Source: Hymenobacter cavernae
Lineage (GTDB): Bacteria > Bacteroidota > Bacteroidia > Cytophagales > Hymenobacteraceae
Direction: 5' to 3'
Length of the DNA stretch: 64,000 nt
Assembly (NCBI RefSeq): GCF_014641455.1
Contig: NZ_BMHT01000005.1
Location: forward strand, 375,357 to 439,356
In this document: one piece after another, positions 9,216 through 18,430 of the stretch
Layout: each line of letters starts with the position of its first letter
Numbering within the stretch: the stretch's first letter is position 1
Translations under genes and position numbers: made by a program
Notes under the pieces: generated by a model
The model's input: only the letters and a program-made list of their open reading frames with translations
Told to the model about the DNA's origin: nothing
Databases searched by the model: none

Positions 9216-11558
9216 ATGGCTTATCCCGCCACTAAAAATAAACCCTCTGCCCGTAAGCCTCAGCGGGCAGGCCGCTTTGGCCGCATCACGCACGCGCTTT
9301 GGTGGATGTTTGGCGGTGGCTTTCTCCTCTTTGTTCTGTATGTTTTTGCCGTTAGCATCAACTTCCTGAACCTGTTCGGGCGAATGCCAAACCTGAAGAC
9401 GCTCGAAAACCCAAAGAGTGAGCTAGCTTCGGAGATTTACTCCGCCGATGGCGTGCTGATGGGTAAGTTCTTTCGGGAAAACCGCACGCCGGTTGACTAC
9501 GAAGATCTGCCTCAGACGCTTATCGATGCGCTCATCGCAACCGAAGATGCCCGCTTTGAGGAGCACTCCGGCATCGACCCGAAAGCAATGGGCCGGGTAG
9601 TTACCGGTGTGCTGACGGGCGGCGGTGGTGGTGGCGGTTCTACCCTTACGCAGCAGCTGGCGAAGGTGCTGTTTCGCACCCGTGCCGACCTCAACGATGG
9701 TGTACTCAGCAACGTACCCGGCCTTCGGATGCTGATTATCAAGACGAAGGAGTGGATTATGGCCGTGCGGCTAGAGCGCAACTACACAAAGCGCGAAATA
9801 CTGCGCATGTATTTGAACACTAACGATTTCGGTTCTAATGCTTTTGGTGTCAACGTTGCGGCCAAGACCTTTTACAACAAGAAGCCCAAAAACCTAACGC
9901 TGGACGAGTCGGCGACGTTGGTAGGTGTGCTCAATGCGCCAACGGCGTTCAGCCCCGCGCTTAACCCGGAGCGTTCCAAGAAGCGCCGTAATTGGGTGCT
10001 GAATCAAATGCGCAAGTACGGCTACATAGAGCAGTCAGCTTACGACAAGGCTGTTTCTACCCCTATTGTGCTGCACTACAACGTGGAGAATGCGAACAAG
10101 GGCATGGCACCTTACTTCCGCACAGAGGTAGGCAAAGCCTTGCTACAATGGGCCAGGGAAACGGACCACGACCTCTATGCCGACGGCCTGAAGATCTACA
10201 CCACCATCGACTCCCGGATGCAGGAGTATGCCGAATCGGCCATTGCCGATCATATGAAGCTGCAACAGAAGTGGTTTAACCAGCATTGGAAAGGTCAGCA
10301 GCCGTGGCGCGATGAGAATGGCAGGGTTATTCCGAACTTTCTGCAAACCTCTATTAAGCGCACTGAGCGTTACAAATCGCTTTATAATCGGTTCGAAGGC
10401 AACAAGGATTCGATTCAGTATTATCTGAATAAGAAATATAAGATGACGGTGTTCTCGTGGCAGGGCGAGAAGGAAGTGACAATGTCGCCGTTGGACTCTC
10501 TGGCCTACTACAAACGGTATCTGCACGCCGGATTTATGGCCATGAACCCACTCAATGGACATATCTTGGCGTGGGTCGGTGGCACCAATTTTAAATACTT
10601 CAAATACGACCACGTAAAGCAGGGCAAGCGCCAGCCGGGCTCTACCTTCAAGCCGATTGTTTACACCGCCGCTATCGATCAAGGCTACTCGCCCTGCTAC
10701 CAGCGGCCTGATATTGCCACTACTTTCCCTCCGGTGGCCGGTCGGCCGGCCTATACTCCTAAAAACTTCGAAGGTGGTTTCTCAGGCCGAATGTTCACGC
10801 TACGGCAAGCCCTGGCTCGCTCGATGAACTCTATCACGGCCTTTCTGGTGCAAAAGCTAGGTCCGGAAACTATCGTTAGCTACGCCAAGCGCCTAGGTAT
10901 CACGTCTCCCATTGAGGCCGTGCCAGCGGTAGGCTTTGGCTCCAGCGACGTGAGTATTTATGAGCTATGCGGCGCCTACGGTACGTTCGTTAACAAAGGT
11001 GTCTGGACTGCTCCGATGATGGTGACGCGCATTGAAGACAAAAATGGCAACGTACTCCGCGAATTCGTAGCTCAGACGCGTGAAGCATTGAGCGAGGAAA
11101 CTGCGTATCTGATGACTTATATGCTACAAGCTTCTACCACGGAGCAGGGCGGCACTTCCACTATCCTCAAAACAGGTTTCAAATTCCCGTATGAGATAGG
11201 TGCCAAAACCGGCACAACCAGCAACTATTCCGATGGTTGGTTTATGGGCATCACCCCGAATCTGGTGTGTGGTATGTGGGTTGGGGGCGAGGACCGCAGC
11301 ATTCACTTCCGCACGGGTGCCTACGGACAAGGTGCCCGCCTGGCGTTGCCGATCTATGGCGTGTTCATGCGGAAGGTTTACGCCAACAAGAACAACATCA
11401 AAAGCGTTGACATTGATACGGGTCCTTTCCCGAAACCTGCCTCCCTGTCTATCGAAATTGATTGCAGCCGCTATAACGGCGGGCAGCGCGACACCATTCC
11501 GTACGAGCAAAAGCTTAATCAGGCAGACCTCGACGACCTAGATGACGAAGACATCTAA
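9216..11558 (+). CDS. Class A penicillin-binding protein (PBP1A-type transglycosylase/transpeptidase)
   Basis: This bifunctional enzyme polymerises and crosslinks peptidoglycan in the periplasm. The 780 residues comprise a basic cytoplasmic tail and one membrane helix at about residues 31-50. A GT51 glycosyltransferase domain follows, with the catalytic Glu in EDARFEEHSGID near residue 110 and GGSTLTQQLAK after it. The C-terminal penicillin-binding domain carries SxxK in PGSTFKP (about residue 476), SxN in SMNS (about 535) and KTG in AKTGTTSNYSDGWF (about 663). All catalytic motifs are intact. The tail is acidic (LNQADLDDLDDEDI). It is followed by a good terminator. Confidence 0.95.
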   Translation: MAYPATKNKPSARKPQRAGRFGRITHALWWMFGGGFLLFVLYVFAVSINFLNLFGRMPNLKTLENPKSELASEIYSADGVLMGKFFRENRTPVDYEDLPQTLIDALIATEDARFEEHSGIDPKAMGRVVTGVLTGGGGGGGSTLTQQLAKVLFRTRADLNDGVLSNVPGLRMLIIKTKEWIMAVRLERNYTKREILRMYLNTNDFGSNAFGVNVAAKTFYNKKPKNLTLDESATLVGVLNAPTAFSPALNPERSKKRRNWVLNQMRKYGYIEQSAYDKAVSTPIVLHYNVENANKGMAPYFRTEVGKALLQWARETDHDLYADGLKIYTTIDSRMQEYAESAIADHMKLQQKWFNQHWKGQQPWRDENGRVIPNFLQTSIKRTERYKSLYNRFEGNKDSIQYYLNKKYKMTVFSWQGEKEVTMSPLDSLAYYKRYLHAGFMAMNPLNGHILAWVGGTNFKYFKYDHVKQGKRQPGSTFKPIVYTAAIDQGYSPCYQRPDIATTFPPVAGRPAYTPKNFEGGFSGRMFTLRQALARSMNSITAFLVQKLGPETIVSYAKRLGITSPIEAVPAVGFGSSDVSIYELCGAYGTFVNKGVWTAPMMVTRIEDKNGNVLREFVAQTREALSEETAYLMTYMLQASTTEQGGTSTILKTGFKFPYEIGAKTGTTSNYSDGWFMGITPNLVCGMWVGGEDRSIHFRTGAYGQGARLALPIYGVFMRKVYANKNNIKSVDIDTGPFPKPASLSIEIDCSRYNGGQRDTIPYEQKLNQADLDDLDDEDI

Positions 11559-11594
11559 GAGAGTCCGTAACTCTTGGCTGTTGATTTCTTCTTC

Positions 11595-11632
11595 AAAACG
11601 TGGCTGGTAATCTCTACCAGCCACGTTTTTTG
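11595..11632 (+). terminator. Intrinsic terminator after the PBP gene
   Basis: A 15-bp perfect stem (11595-11609 with 11615-11629, AAAACGTGGCTGGTA) with a 5-base loop runs directly into a T-run at 11625-11631. It lies 37 bp past the stop codon of the PBP gene. Confidence 0.9.
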
Positions 11633-11657
11633 TTATAAAGTAATCCGTCGGAAATTC

Positions 11658-11687
11658 CTCTGCGAACCTCTGCGTTATTACTCTGCG
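11658..11687. repeat. Three copies of CTCTGCG upstream of uvrC
   Basis: The heptamer CTCTGCG occurs at 11658-11664, 11668-11674 and 11681-11687 with short variable spacers. It is a direct repeat without an inverted partner and lies about 70 bp before uvrC. The role is unknown. Confidence 0.5.
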
Positions 11688-11755
11688 TACCTTCTTAGAA
11701 GGAAGCTAGGTTTTCCTGGTTGCGCAATCGTTCACTCTGCACCGAACCGTGATTT

Positions 11756-13591
11756 ATGGCCGCCAACGCCCATTTACAAGAGCAAATTCGTCACCTGCCG
11801 CATCGTCCAGGTATCTACAAATACTTTGATGATGAGGGTATTATTTACGTCGGAAAGGCCGTCGACATTCGCAAGCGAGTTAGTAGCTACTTCACCAAGC
11901 AAGACCACAACAAGAAGACCCAGCAGCTGGTCAAGAACATCAAGCGCATTGAGTTCACCATTGTCGATAATGAGTCGGAAGCATTTTTGCTGGAAAACAA
12001 CCTTATCAAGCAGCATCAGCCGAAGTACAACATTCTGCTCAAGGACGGCAAAACCTACCCGTACCTGTGCCTGACCAATGAGCGCTTCCCACGCTTGTTG
12101 CCTACCCGGCAGAAGATAAATGATGGCTCACGGTACTATGGCCCTTATGCCAATCTAACGGCCATGAACATTGTGCTGGAACTGATCAGGGCCTTGTACC
12201 CGCTTCGTACCTGCACTTACAACTTATCGCCCGAGAACGTAGCCGCTGGTAAGTTTAAAGTATGCCTGGAGTACCACCTAGGTAATTGCAAAGGCCCATG
12301 CGAAGGTTTGCAGGACGAAGAAACGTACGGCCAGTACATTCAGCAGATTCGTAATATTCTGAGTGGTAATCTTTCTGTTCCAAAGGCTTATTTCCGGGAG
12401 CGGATGATGCAGGCCGCGCAAGAACAACAGTTCGAGCTAGCGCATACGCTTAAGCAGAAACTCGACCGCCTAGATGACTTCCAGGCTAAATCGACTGTCG
12501 TCAATGCGTCGCTTTCCAATATCGATGTATTCAGCATTGCTTCCAATGAAAAGAGTGCCTTCATCAACTACCTGAAGGTGATGAGTGGCGCTATCATCCA
12601 GACCCAGTCGCTGGAAGTGCAGAAGAAGCTAGATGAGCTAGATGCCGACATCTTAGCTCCGCTGGTCATGCAGATGCGCGAAGAGTTCGAGAGCGAATCA
12701 AAGGAGATCCTCACGAACGTTCCTCTTCCGCCCCTACCTCTGCCCGGTGTTACGCTCACGGTGCCACAAATCGGCGACAAACGTAAGCTGCTGGAGCTTT
12801 CCATCAAGAACGTGCTCTATTTGCGCAAGGAGAAGGAAAGCATGAACGACCGCTCCAAGGATGTGAACGAGGTGCGTATTATGGAAGGTATCAAACGCGA
12901 CCTTCGGCTCACGGAACTACCAAAACATATAGAGTGCTTCGACAACTCCAACTTTCAAGGTGATAATCCGGTAGCGGCTATGGTCTGCTTCCGCAATGCC
13001 AAACCTAGCAAGAAGGACTATCGTCACTTTCATATTAAAACGGTAGTTGGACCAAACGATTTTGACTCTATGTATGAAATAGTTACGCGCCGATATCGTC
13101 GTCTGCTTGACGAAGGAGCTTCCTTGCCGCAACTGGTGATAGTGGATGGTGGTAAAGGGCAGCTTGGTATGGCTGTAAAAGCGTTACGCGACCTAGACCT
13201 GTGGGGTAAGATCCCCGTAGTTGGAATCGCCAAACGCCTAGAGGAAATCTACGTTCCGAATGATCCTCTTCCGCTCTACATCGATAAGAAATCAGAAACG
13301 CTGCGGCTCATCCAACGGATGCGTGATGAAGCCCACCGCTTTGGTATTACCTTTCACCGTAGCCGTCGCGACGCTGCGACGCTCAAAACGGAACTTACTG
13401 ATGTGAAAGGTCTAGGTCCGACAACGGCTGACAAGCTACTCAGCAAGTTCAAGTCTGTTAAGAAGATCCGGGAGTTAAGTGAAGCAGAGCTAATAGCTGA
13501 AATTGGCAAAGCAAAAGCCCGTATCCTGATCAATCATTTTGAGCAGCAGGAGTCACAGGCCAGCGACACTACTACGTCTGTTAATTCTTAA
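11756..13591 (+). CDS. uvrC: Excinuclease ABC subunit C
   Basis: UvrC makes both incisions around a DNA lesion in nucleotide excision repair with UvrA and UvrB. The 611 residues show the full domain order. An N-terminal GIY-YIG nuclease comes first (PGIYKYFD, then GIIYVGKAVDIRKRVSSYF, residues about 18-43). A Cys-bearing segment follows (CLEYHLGNCKGPCEG), then the UVR helix pair at about 205-240. The RNase H-like nuclease domain has ECFDNSNFQGDNPVAAMVCF and IVDGGKGQLGMA. The C-terminal helix-hairpin-helix reads LTDVKGLGPTTADKLLSKF. The ATG at 11756 gives a normal N-terminus. Confidence 0.98.
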   Translation: MAANAHLQEQIRHLPHRPGIYKYFDDEGIIYVGKAVDIRKRVSSYFTKQDHNKKTQQLVKNIKRIEFTIVDNESEAFLLENNLIKQHQPKYNILLKDGKTYPYLCLTNERFPRLLPTRQKINDGSRYYGPYANLTAMNIVLELIRALYPLRTCTYNLSPENVAAGKFKVCLEYHLGNCKGPCEGLQDEETYGQYIQQIRNILSGNLSVPKAYFRERMMQAAQEQQFELAHTLKQKLDRLDDFQAKSTVVNASLSNIDVFSIASNEKSAFINYLKVMSGAIIQTQSLEVQKKLDELDADILAPLVMQMREEFESESKEILTNVPLPPLPLPGVTLTVPQIGDKRKLLELSIKNVLYLRKEKESMNDRSKDVNEVRIMEGIKRDLRLTELPKHIECFDNSNFQGDNPVAAMVCFRNAKPSKKDYRHFHIKTVVGPNDFDSMYEIVTRRYRRLLDEGASLPQLVIVDGGKGQLGMAVKALRDLDLWGKIPVVGIAKRLEEIYVPNDPLPLYIDKKSETLRLIQRMRDEAHRFGITFHRSRRDAATLKTELTDVKGLGPTTADKLLSKFKSVKKIRELSEAELIAEIGKAKARILINHFEQQESQASDTTTSVNS

Positions 13592-13621
13592 ATATTACTC
13601 GGAGCTAAACCTAGGTAAAAC

Positions 13622-13653
13622 AAAAAGCCCCCGCTTTGCAGCGGGGGCTTTTT
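13622..13653. terminator. Bidirectional terminator between uvrC and gldN
   Basis: A 14-bp stem, AAAAAGCCCCCGCT at 13622-13635 with 13640-13653, and a TTGC loop. It has an A-run on one side and a T-run on the other, so it can stop both the rightward uvrC transcript and the leftward gld transcript. An ACCTAGGT octamer sits just before it at 13609. Confidence 0.92.
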
Positions 13654-13673
13654 AGGTATTGACTAAAACTGGA

Positions 13674-14603
13674 TTAGAAGCTCCAGAGGTTGTACTCGTA
13701 CTCAATCAGGTCGGAAGCCGCCTGCTGTGAGGCCAAGACACCTTGTTGCTGTCCACCGTAGATTTCGTCGAGACGTGAATCATTCGGGTTAGACACTTTC
13801 ACGATGTAAGAGTTGAACAACCACAGTTCAAAAGCGTCTGCCAGATTCTTGTGCTGAGCATCGTTCTGCGAATTAAACCAGATAGCTTTATCAGGATTAT
13901 TGCGGAACACCCGAACCAAGTCACTGTACTTGAACGTACCGATTGGCTTTTCAATGCCTGAGGTATTTGCACCTAGGGTAGCTGGCACCAGAAGCGTGAT
14001 GGTTTTAATGTCATGATACATCCGCGACCGTTTTTTGTCGAAGATCATATCTTCCTTTAATTCCATCTGGTAAAGATCCTTGTAGCGATATTCGTAGCTA
14101 GGTGGAGGCGGAGGTGTTTTCGCTACAACGGCCTTCGTTTTACCTTTGGTCTTACTAGCCGTAGTCTTCTTCTTAGAAGAGCTTCCCCAGCCGTCATCAC
14201 TAGCTGCACCCCAGCCACCACCGGCATCTTGCTCACTGAAACCCGCAGCCTTTTCCTCATCGGATAAACCAGCAGAAGCTTCGGCGTATGACATGTTAGA
14301 CGTCATCTCTGCAGGCGTATAAGTCGTCGTTAAAGAGTCGTTACGATAAACCTGCAATTCGCCGCGCTTTACAGCTTCAATGATCACCCGGCTGATTTCT
14401 TTGCCTTCCGAGAACATTGGCTTGTTCTGCTTTTCCCGAAGGTCAACCGCCCGCCAGATCGTCTTGCTGAACATGATATCTGAATTCGGAATCGGGCGGT
14501 TGGAGCCGTTACTGCTTGCGGTGGTAGCTTGCTCCTGTGCCGAAGCTGCCACCGACAGCATCAGGCCAGCCGTCAGAGCGGCAAGGGAAAGAAATTTATT
14601 CAT
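13674..14603 (-). CDS. gldN: Gliding motility / T9SS protein GldN (PorN)
   Basis: GldN is a periplasmic protein that, with lipoprotein GldK, forms the ring beneath the T9SS outer-membrane translocon. The 309 residues begin with a signal peptide (MNKFLSLAALTAGLMLSVAA, cleavage near ASAQ). The typical domain follows: NSDIMFSKTIWRAVDLREKQ, then a long insert with Gly/Trp/Ser and Lys runs (about residues 125-165), then IYGGQQQGVLASQQAASDLI near the end. It is the last gene of the gldKLMN operon, 49 bp after gldM. The Lys/Pro-rich insert (KGKTKAVVAKTPPPPPSYEY) is longer than I would expect and is probably disordered. Confidence 0.92.
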   Translation of the reverse strand: MNKFLSLAALTAGLMLSVAASAQEQATTASSNGSNRPIPNSDIMFSKTIWRAVDLREKQNKPMFSEGKEISRVIIEAVKRGELQVYRNDSLTTTYTPAEMTSNMSYAEASAGLSDEEKAAGFSEQDAGGGWGAASDDGWGSSSKKKTTASKTKGKTKAVVAKTPPPPPSYEYRYKDLYQMELKEDMIFDKKRSRMYHDIKTITLLVPATLGANTSGIEKPIGTFKYSDLVRVFRNNPDKAIWFNSQNDAQHKNLADAFELWLFNSYIVKVSNPNDSRLDEIYGGQQQGVLASQQAASDLIEYEYNLWSF

Positions 14604-14652
14604 ACCGAAGTAATCAAAAAAGGTCTACGGTTATTTAGTTCAAAAGGAGCGC

Positions 14653-16236
14653 TTACAAAAGCGGCACGTTGAACATCTTCGATACGTTTACGGATTCCGT
14701 GTTGCCTTGGAAGTTCATACGCTGAACTTCCTTTACTTCAATGTTCAAACGGTCACCTTCACGAGCTGAGTTTACAACGTCGTTCAAGTTCGCATCAGGA
14801 CCATTGACAGTGCGAGTTGGCATAGCAGGGCGCTTACCACGTACAAGGGTAATCTCGTAGCGAGTCACACGGTAACGAGCATCCTCTGGAAGGAAGTTAG
14901 CGAAGCTAGCATCAGCTACGGCTTTCAGGCTCATATTACGTACAGCCGTAATCGGAGTGCCTTGCTTTTCGTTTGCCTCACGGCCACCTACTACGCAGTG
15001 AATCTCAGGTTTCGGAATCGGACGCACTTGGAATGTTTGCGAACCGATAGCGTTGCCGCTGCTGCTTACATTCAAGGTAACCTCCTTCGAGTTTGGCACC
15101 AAGGTAACTTCCCCCGTCTTTGAGCCCGGGATAACCGATGCACCTGAAGCAGAGAAGCCTGGCTTGTACTGAGCACCTAGGGCTGGAACCTGAACGTTCA
15201 ATTTGTTACCACACTTGAAGTACAGTGCTTGTACTGAAGCAGACTGAATTTGCATTACTGGCTTGCTAACCGTGTAAGGCACATTCACTTTAAAGGTGGT
15301 GTCACGACCATTCTGCTTGAAGCGAATAGTACCAGTCCACTGCTTTTTAGCATTACCAGCAGCATCGAAGCCACCAGGAGTAGCTGTGAACTCAACCTTA
15401 CCTTTACCATCAGCACCAACTTGTAGCGGGCTGCCGTTCAGTGTCATGGTTGGGCGCAAACCTGTTGCCGAAGCAGTCAGGAATAGCTCAGCTTTGTATT
15501 TAGTGCCAGCGGCTACCGTGTTTGACTCAGCGCTAGCAAAAGCACCCACCTTGTCGAACACGATGATAGTACCACCTACTTTTCTCGATTGTGCAGCCAA
15601 AGCATCCGATTCGTACTTCAGTACTTCAGCCTCTTTCTGCGATAGTACAGCTAAAGCAGCTACTACCGGCGTGTTTTCAAAGTTCAGCTCAGCGAAGTTT
15701 TTGTTCTTCTGCTCCTTCTCAGTTACCATAGGATCTTCCTTGGCGTCGAGTGCTAAAGGAGCAGCATTTGGAACAAACTTCTGAACGTAAGAAGAATACT
15801 TGTTCAGTTCGTCTTTCAAAGCGTAACCAGCGCCATTCTTTTTAGCACCTAGCATGGTGATAGCCACTTTGTCTTCAGAACTCATGTTCTTAAACTCATT
15901 CTTGCCCTTGTTTTCAGTGGCCGTTAAGAGTTTCTCTCTTACGTCTTGCAGATAAGCAATCATCTGCTTCGTACGCTCCCGGATTCCTTCGCTCTCTTTA
16001 AGTACGGCTACATCATTGGCCAGATTATGGTTCTTCTCGACTTGTGCCTGAATTGCCTTAATCGTACCATCGTTTGCCGTGGAAACCTTCTGGTTGATAG
16101 ATGAAAGGCTATCATCCAGAAACTTAAACTTGAGTAGAATTGCCGAGTTTACTTGTAGGGCTAGAAGGGCAGTCAGTACCAAGTACATCATGCCAATCAT
16201 CTTTTGCCGTGGAGTCTCTTTTGCTCCTCCTGCCAT
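14653..16236 (-). CDS. gldM: Gliding motility / T9SS motor protein GldM (PorM)
   Basis: GldM pairs with GldL to form the proton-driven inner-membrane motor of the T9SS, and its periplasmic part reaches up to GldKN. The 527-residue protein starts MAGGAKETPRQKMIGMMYLV. Arg10 is the counterpart of the conserved arginine just before the single membrane helix. The rest is periplasmic: a helical first domain, then beta domains (about residues 220-527) such as FKVNVPYTVSKPVMQIQSAS. The helix ends LQVNSAILLKFKFLDDSL. Where F. johnsoniae, as I recall, has a glutamate (the KEVLNAF region), this protein has Ala-Ile, so that acidic residue is not conserved here. Confidence 0.94.
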   Translation of the reverse strand: MAGGAKETPRQKMIGMMYLVLTALLALQVNSAILLKFKFLDDSLSSINQKVSTANDGTIKAIQAQVEKNHNLANDVAVLKESEGIRERTKQMIAYLQDVREKLLTATENKGKNEFKNMSSEDKVAITMLGAKKNGAGYALKDELNKYSSYVQKFVPNAAPLALDAKEDPMVTEKEQKNKNFAELNFENTPVVAALAVLSQKEAEVLKYESDALAAQSRKVGGTIIVFDKVGAFASAESNTVAAGTKYKAELFLTASATGLRPTMTLNGSPLQVGADGKGKVEFTATPGGFDAAGNAKKQWTGTIRFKQNGRDTTFKVNVPYTVSKPVMQIQSASVQALYFKCGNKLNVQVPALGAQYKPGFSASGASVIPGSKTGEVTLVPNSKEVTLNVSSSGNAIGSQTFQVRPIPKPEIHCVVGGREANEKQGTPITAVRNMSLKAVADASFANFLPEDARYRVTRYEITLVRGKRPAMPTRTVNGPDANLNDVVNSAREGDRLNIEVKEVQRMNFQGNTESVNVSKMFNVPLL

Positions 16237-16296
16237 CGTTGTATGGTATGTTATCTAACTGATAAGTGTATAGAACAGATTCGCTAGCGTGTCAGA

Positions 16297-17106
16297 TTAG
16301 CTGCTAGCACGCATTGCGTTCAGCATGTTGCCGTACACACGGTTGAGCGAGTTCAGGTTCGTCGTGAGGCTTGTTACTTCCTGCTTGAACTGGTCGGTTT
16401 CTTTGCCAGCTTCGGTCAGGTTCTCCATTGCCTGGCTCAGGGTACCGTAGAACTTGTTCATCGACTTCAGGTGCGTGTTAGCATCCTGTAGCTCCATTTC
16501 GTACACTGCGTTCAGCGCACCTAGGTTCTTGGTTACGTTCTGAACCTGTACGTGGTATTCTTTAGCGTCAGAAGTAGCTTCCGACATTGCCTGCATTGCC
16601 TGAGCAGTGTTAGCATAAGCTTCGTTGATACGCTCCAGAGATTGAGCAGCGGAACGAACCTTAGTAGTGTATTCATCCGTAGCATTAGTAGCTTCACCTA
16701 GGCCAGCCAGTTGCTGCGTAGTAGTGCTCAGACGGTTCAAACCTTGACCCAGCGAAGCAATAGCTTCGGGTGTCACGTTAGCATCCTTCAGCATATCATC
16801 CAGCTTACGCGTTAAGCCAGTGCTGCTGCTGTTAGTCGTTGCTGTTAGTTTGTTGCTGTTCGTCGAAGGGTCATATCCTTCACTGAGTTCTGGATATACA
16901 AGCGACCAGTCTACCTCTTTTGGATTAGGCTGAAAAGAACTCAAGAAGAAAATAACGGCTTCTGTAGAGAGACCAGCGATAATTGCGATATCCGCGCCTG
17001 GCCAGTGCTCGATTTTAAATAGTGCGCCAACGATTACAACTGCTGCCCCAATGCCATAGATTTTAGGCATTACTACGTCAAAGAGGAAGTTACCTTTTGC
17101 TGCCAT
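16297..17106 (-). CDS. gldL: Gliding motility / T9SS motor protein GldL (PorL)
   Basis: GldL is the five-subunit stator-like channel around the GldM helices. The 269 residues begin with two membrane helices, IYGIGAAVVIVGALFKIEHW (about 16-35) and IAIIAGLSTEAVIFFLSSF (about 40-58). Lys31, His34 and especially Glu49 in the second helix occupy positions of the conserved charged residues of the motor. The remaining 200 residues are cytoplasmic, helical and coiled-coil-like, with repeated NLNSLNRVYGNML-type units. It lies between gldK and gldM with 60-70 bp gaps, as in other Bacteroidota. Confidence 0.94.
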   Translation of the reverse strand: MAAKGNFLFDVVMPKIYGIGAAVVIVGALFKIEHWPGADIAIIAGLSTEAVIFFLSSFQPNPKEVDWSLVYPELSEGYDPSTNSNKLTATTNSSSTGLTRKLDDMLKDANVTPEAIASLGQGLNRLSTTTQQLAGLGEATNATDEYTTKVRSAAQSLERINEAYANTAQAMQAMSEATSDAKEYHVQVQNVTKNLGALNAVYEMELQDANTHLKSMNKFYGTLSQAMENLTEAGKETDQFKQEVTSLTTNLNSLNRVYGNMLNAMRASS

Positions 17107-17175
17107 TTTACTGAAGTTGAAAAGAAGAAGTGATTATATAGAAGTTAAAAATTAAAGGTGCTTTTAAAAAAGCGT

Positions 17176-18195
17176 TTAGTTGAGTCTACCGTTAGTACCC
17201 ATGCCAATCTGAATCATTGAGGTGCGGAAACCAATATAGGAACGTGCTGAGTCCTGATATTCGAAATTACGGGTACCTGTTTCCAAGAAATATGCAATGT
17301 CCTTCCAAGAACCGCCGCGCACTACTTTGCGAGGCTCGTTGTCATCTGGGTTCGTTGGGTTCATATCCCATACTACTGGCACAGAGGCTTCCATGAAGGC
17401 ATCATCGCACCACTCAGCTACGTTGCCAGACATATCGTACAAGCCAAAATCGTTAGGAAAGAAGGCTCCGACAGGCGAGGTATAAGCATAACCGTCTGAA
17501 GCATAGTCACCACGACCTGGTTTGAAGTTAGCCAGCATACAACCTTTCGAGTTACGCAAGTAAGGACCTCCCCAAGGATAAGTAGCTAAGTCACGACCAC
17601 CACGAGCGGCGTATTCCCACTCTGCTTCTGAAGGCAATCGGAAGTTTGGAGTTGGAGCTAAGCCTGCTTCAGCATTAGCTGCATTCTTATTTTTAGTGCG
17701 CCAGTTGCAGAAATACTTGGCCGCAAACCAGTCTACTCCTACTACTGGATAATCATCAAATGCTGGGTGAGTGTAATAGTACTCCATCAGCGGGTCGCCC
17801 ATATGATAGGTGAAGTCACGTACCCAAACAGTTGTATCTGGGTAGAGTTCCGTCATTACATACTCTTCTCCAAGAACATCAATGGAATCTTGGCGAATGG
17901 CATTCATAAACTGCCGATACTCATTGTTGGTAATCTCCGTCTCGTCCATGTAGAAGCCGGCAATAGTTACCTGCTTGTTCATGTTAACCATGGACGCCGA
18001 GATGTCTTGGTCGGTTTGGCCCATGTGGAATGTGCCACCGGGGCAAGGCACCATACCAAAGGGAACTTCCTGGGGGTTGAATTCAGGTCGATCCTCCGCC
18101 CCGACTAGGTCCCCCTGAGGTCCTTTGCCGAAACCACAGCCTCCCAGTATCAATGCTGATAGGGCTACGAGAGGCAATCTGAGAAACTTGTTCAT
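17176..18195 (-). CDS. gldK: T9SS lipoprotein GldK (PorK), FGE-sulfatase fold
   Basis: GldK is an outer-membrane lipoprotein that forms the periplasmic ring with GldN. The signal peptide ends in the lipobox LGGC (residues about 17-20). The body is a formylglycine-generating-enzyme/SUMF1-like domain: PGGTFHMGQTDQD, DETEITNNEYRQFM, FRLPSEAEWEYAARGG, then DMSGNVAEWCDD and VVRGGSWKD. In GldK this fold is thought to be structural rather than catalytic. The gene heads the gldKLMN operon and has a plausible promoter about 60 bp upstream. The 235-bp gap to the porP-like gene holds nothing else recognisable. Confidence 0.93.
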   Translation of the reverse strand: MNKFLRLPLVALSALILGGCGFGKGPQGDLVGAEDRPEFNPQEVPFGMVPCPGGTFHMGQTDQDISASMVNMNKQVTIAGFYMDETEITNNEYRQFMNAIRQDSIDVLGEEYVMTELYPDTTVWVRDFTYHMGDPLMEYYYTHPAFDDYPVVGVDWFAAKYFCNWRTKNKNAANAEAGLAPTPNFRLPSEAEWEYAARGGRDLATYPWGGPYLRNSKGCMLANFKPGRGDYASDGYAYTSPVGAFFPNDFGLYDMSGNVAEWCDDAFMEASVPVVWDMNPTNPDDNEPRKVVRGGSWKDIAYFLETGTRNFEYQDSARSYIGFRTSMIQIGMGTNGRLN

Positions 18196-18254
18196 ATTGA
18201 GAAAAAAGGTCTGTTAGGCGGCAATATTCAAAGATTACAATTTCGCTGAGCCAG

Positions 18255-18286
18255 CAAATTTAACTGTTGGTCTACTTGCACACAAG
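18255..18286 (-). promoter_or_regulatory. Predicted gldK operon promoter
   Basis: On the minus strand the -7 box TAAATTTG (18255-18262) matches TAnnTTTG. A CTTG at 18283-18286, 20 bp upstream, is one base off the -33 TTTG. The start of transcription would fall about 50 bp before gldK. Confidence 0.45.
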
Positions 18287-18430
18287 TGAACTGCCTAAAG
18301 TAGGGCAATCGTTCATGTACTTCGCAGAAATTTGTTAAACGAAGAAAGGCAGCTTGTTAGTACTTAAGAAGCACTTTATTAGTTGCTTGAAAACTTCAAG
18401 GCAATAAGCAGGCCATTATTGCTTACAATT

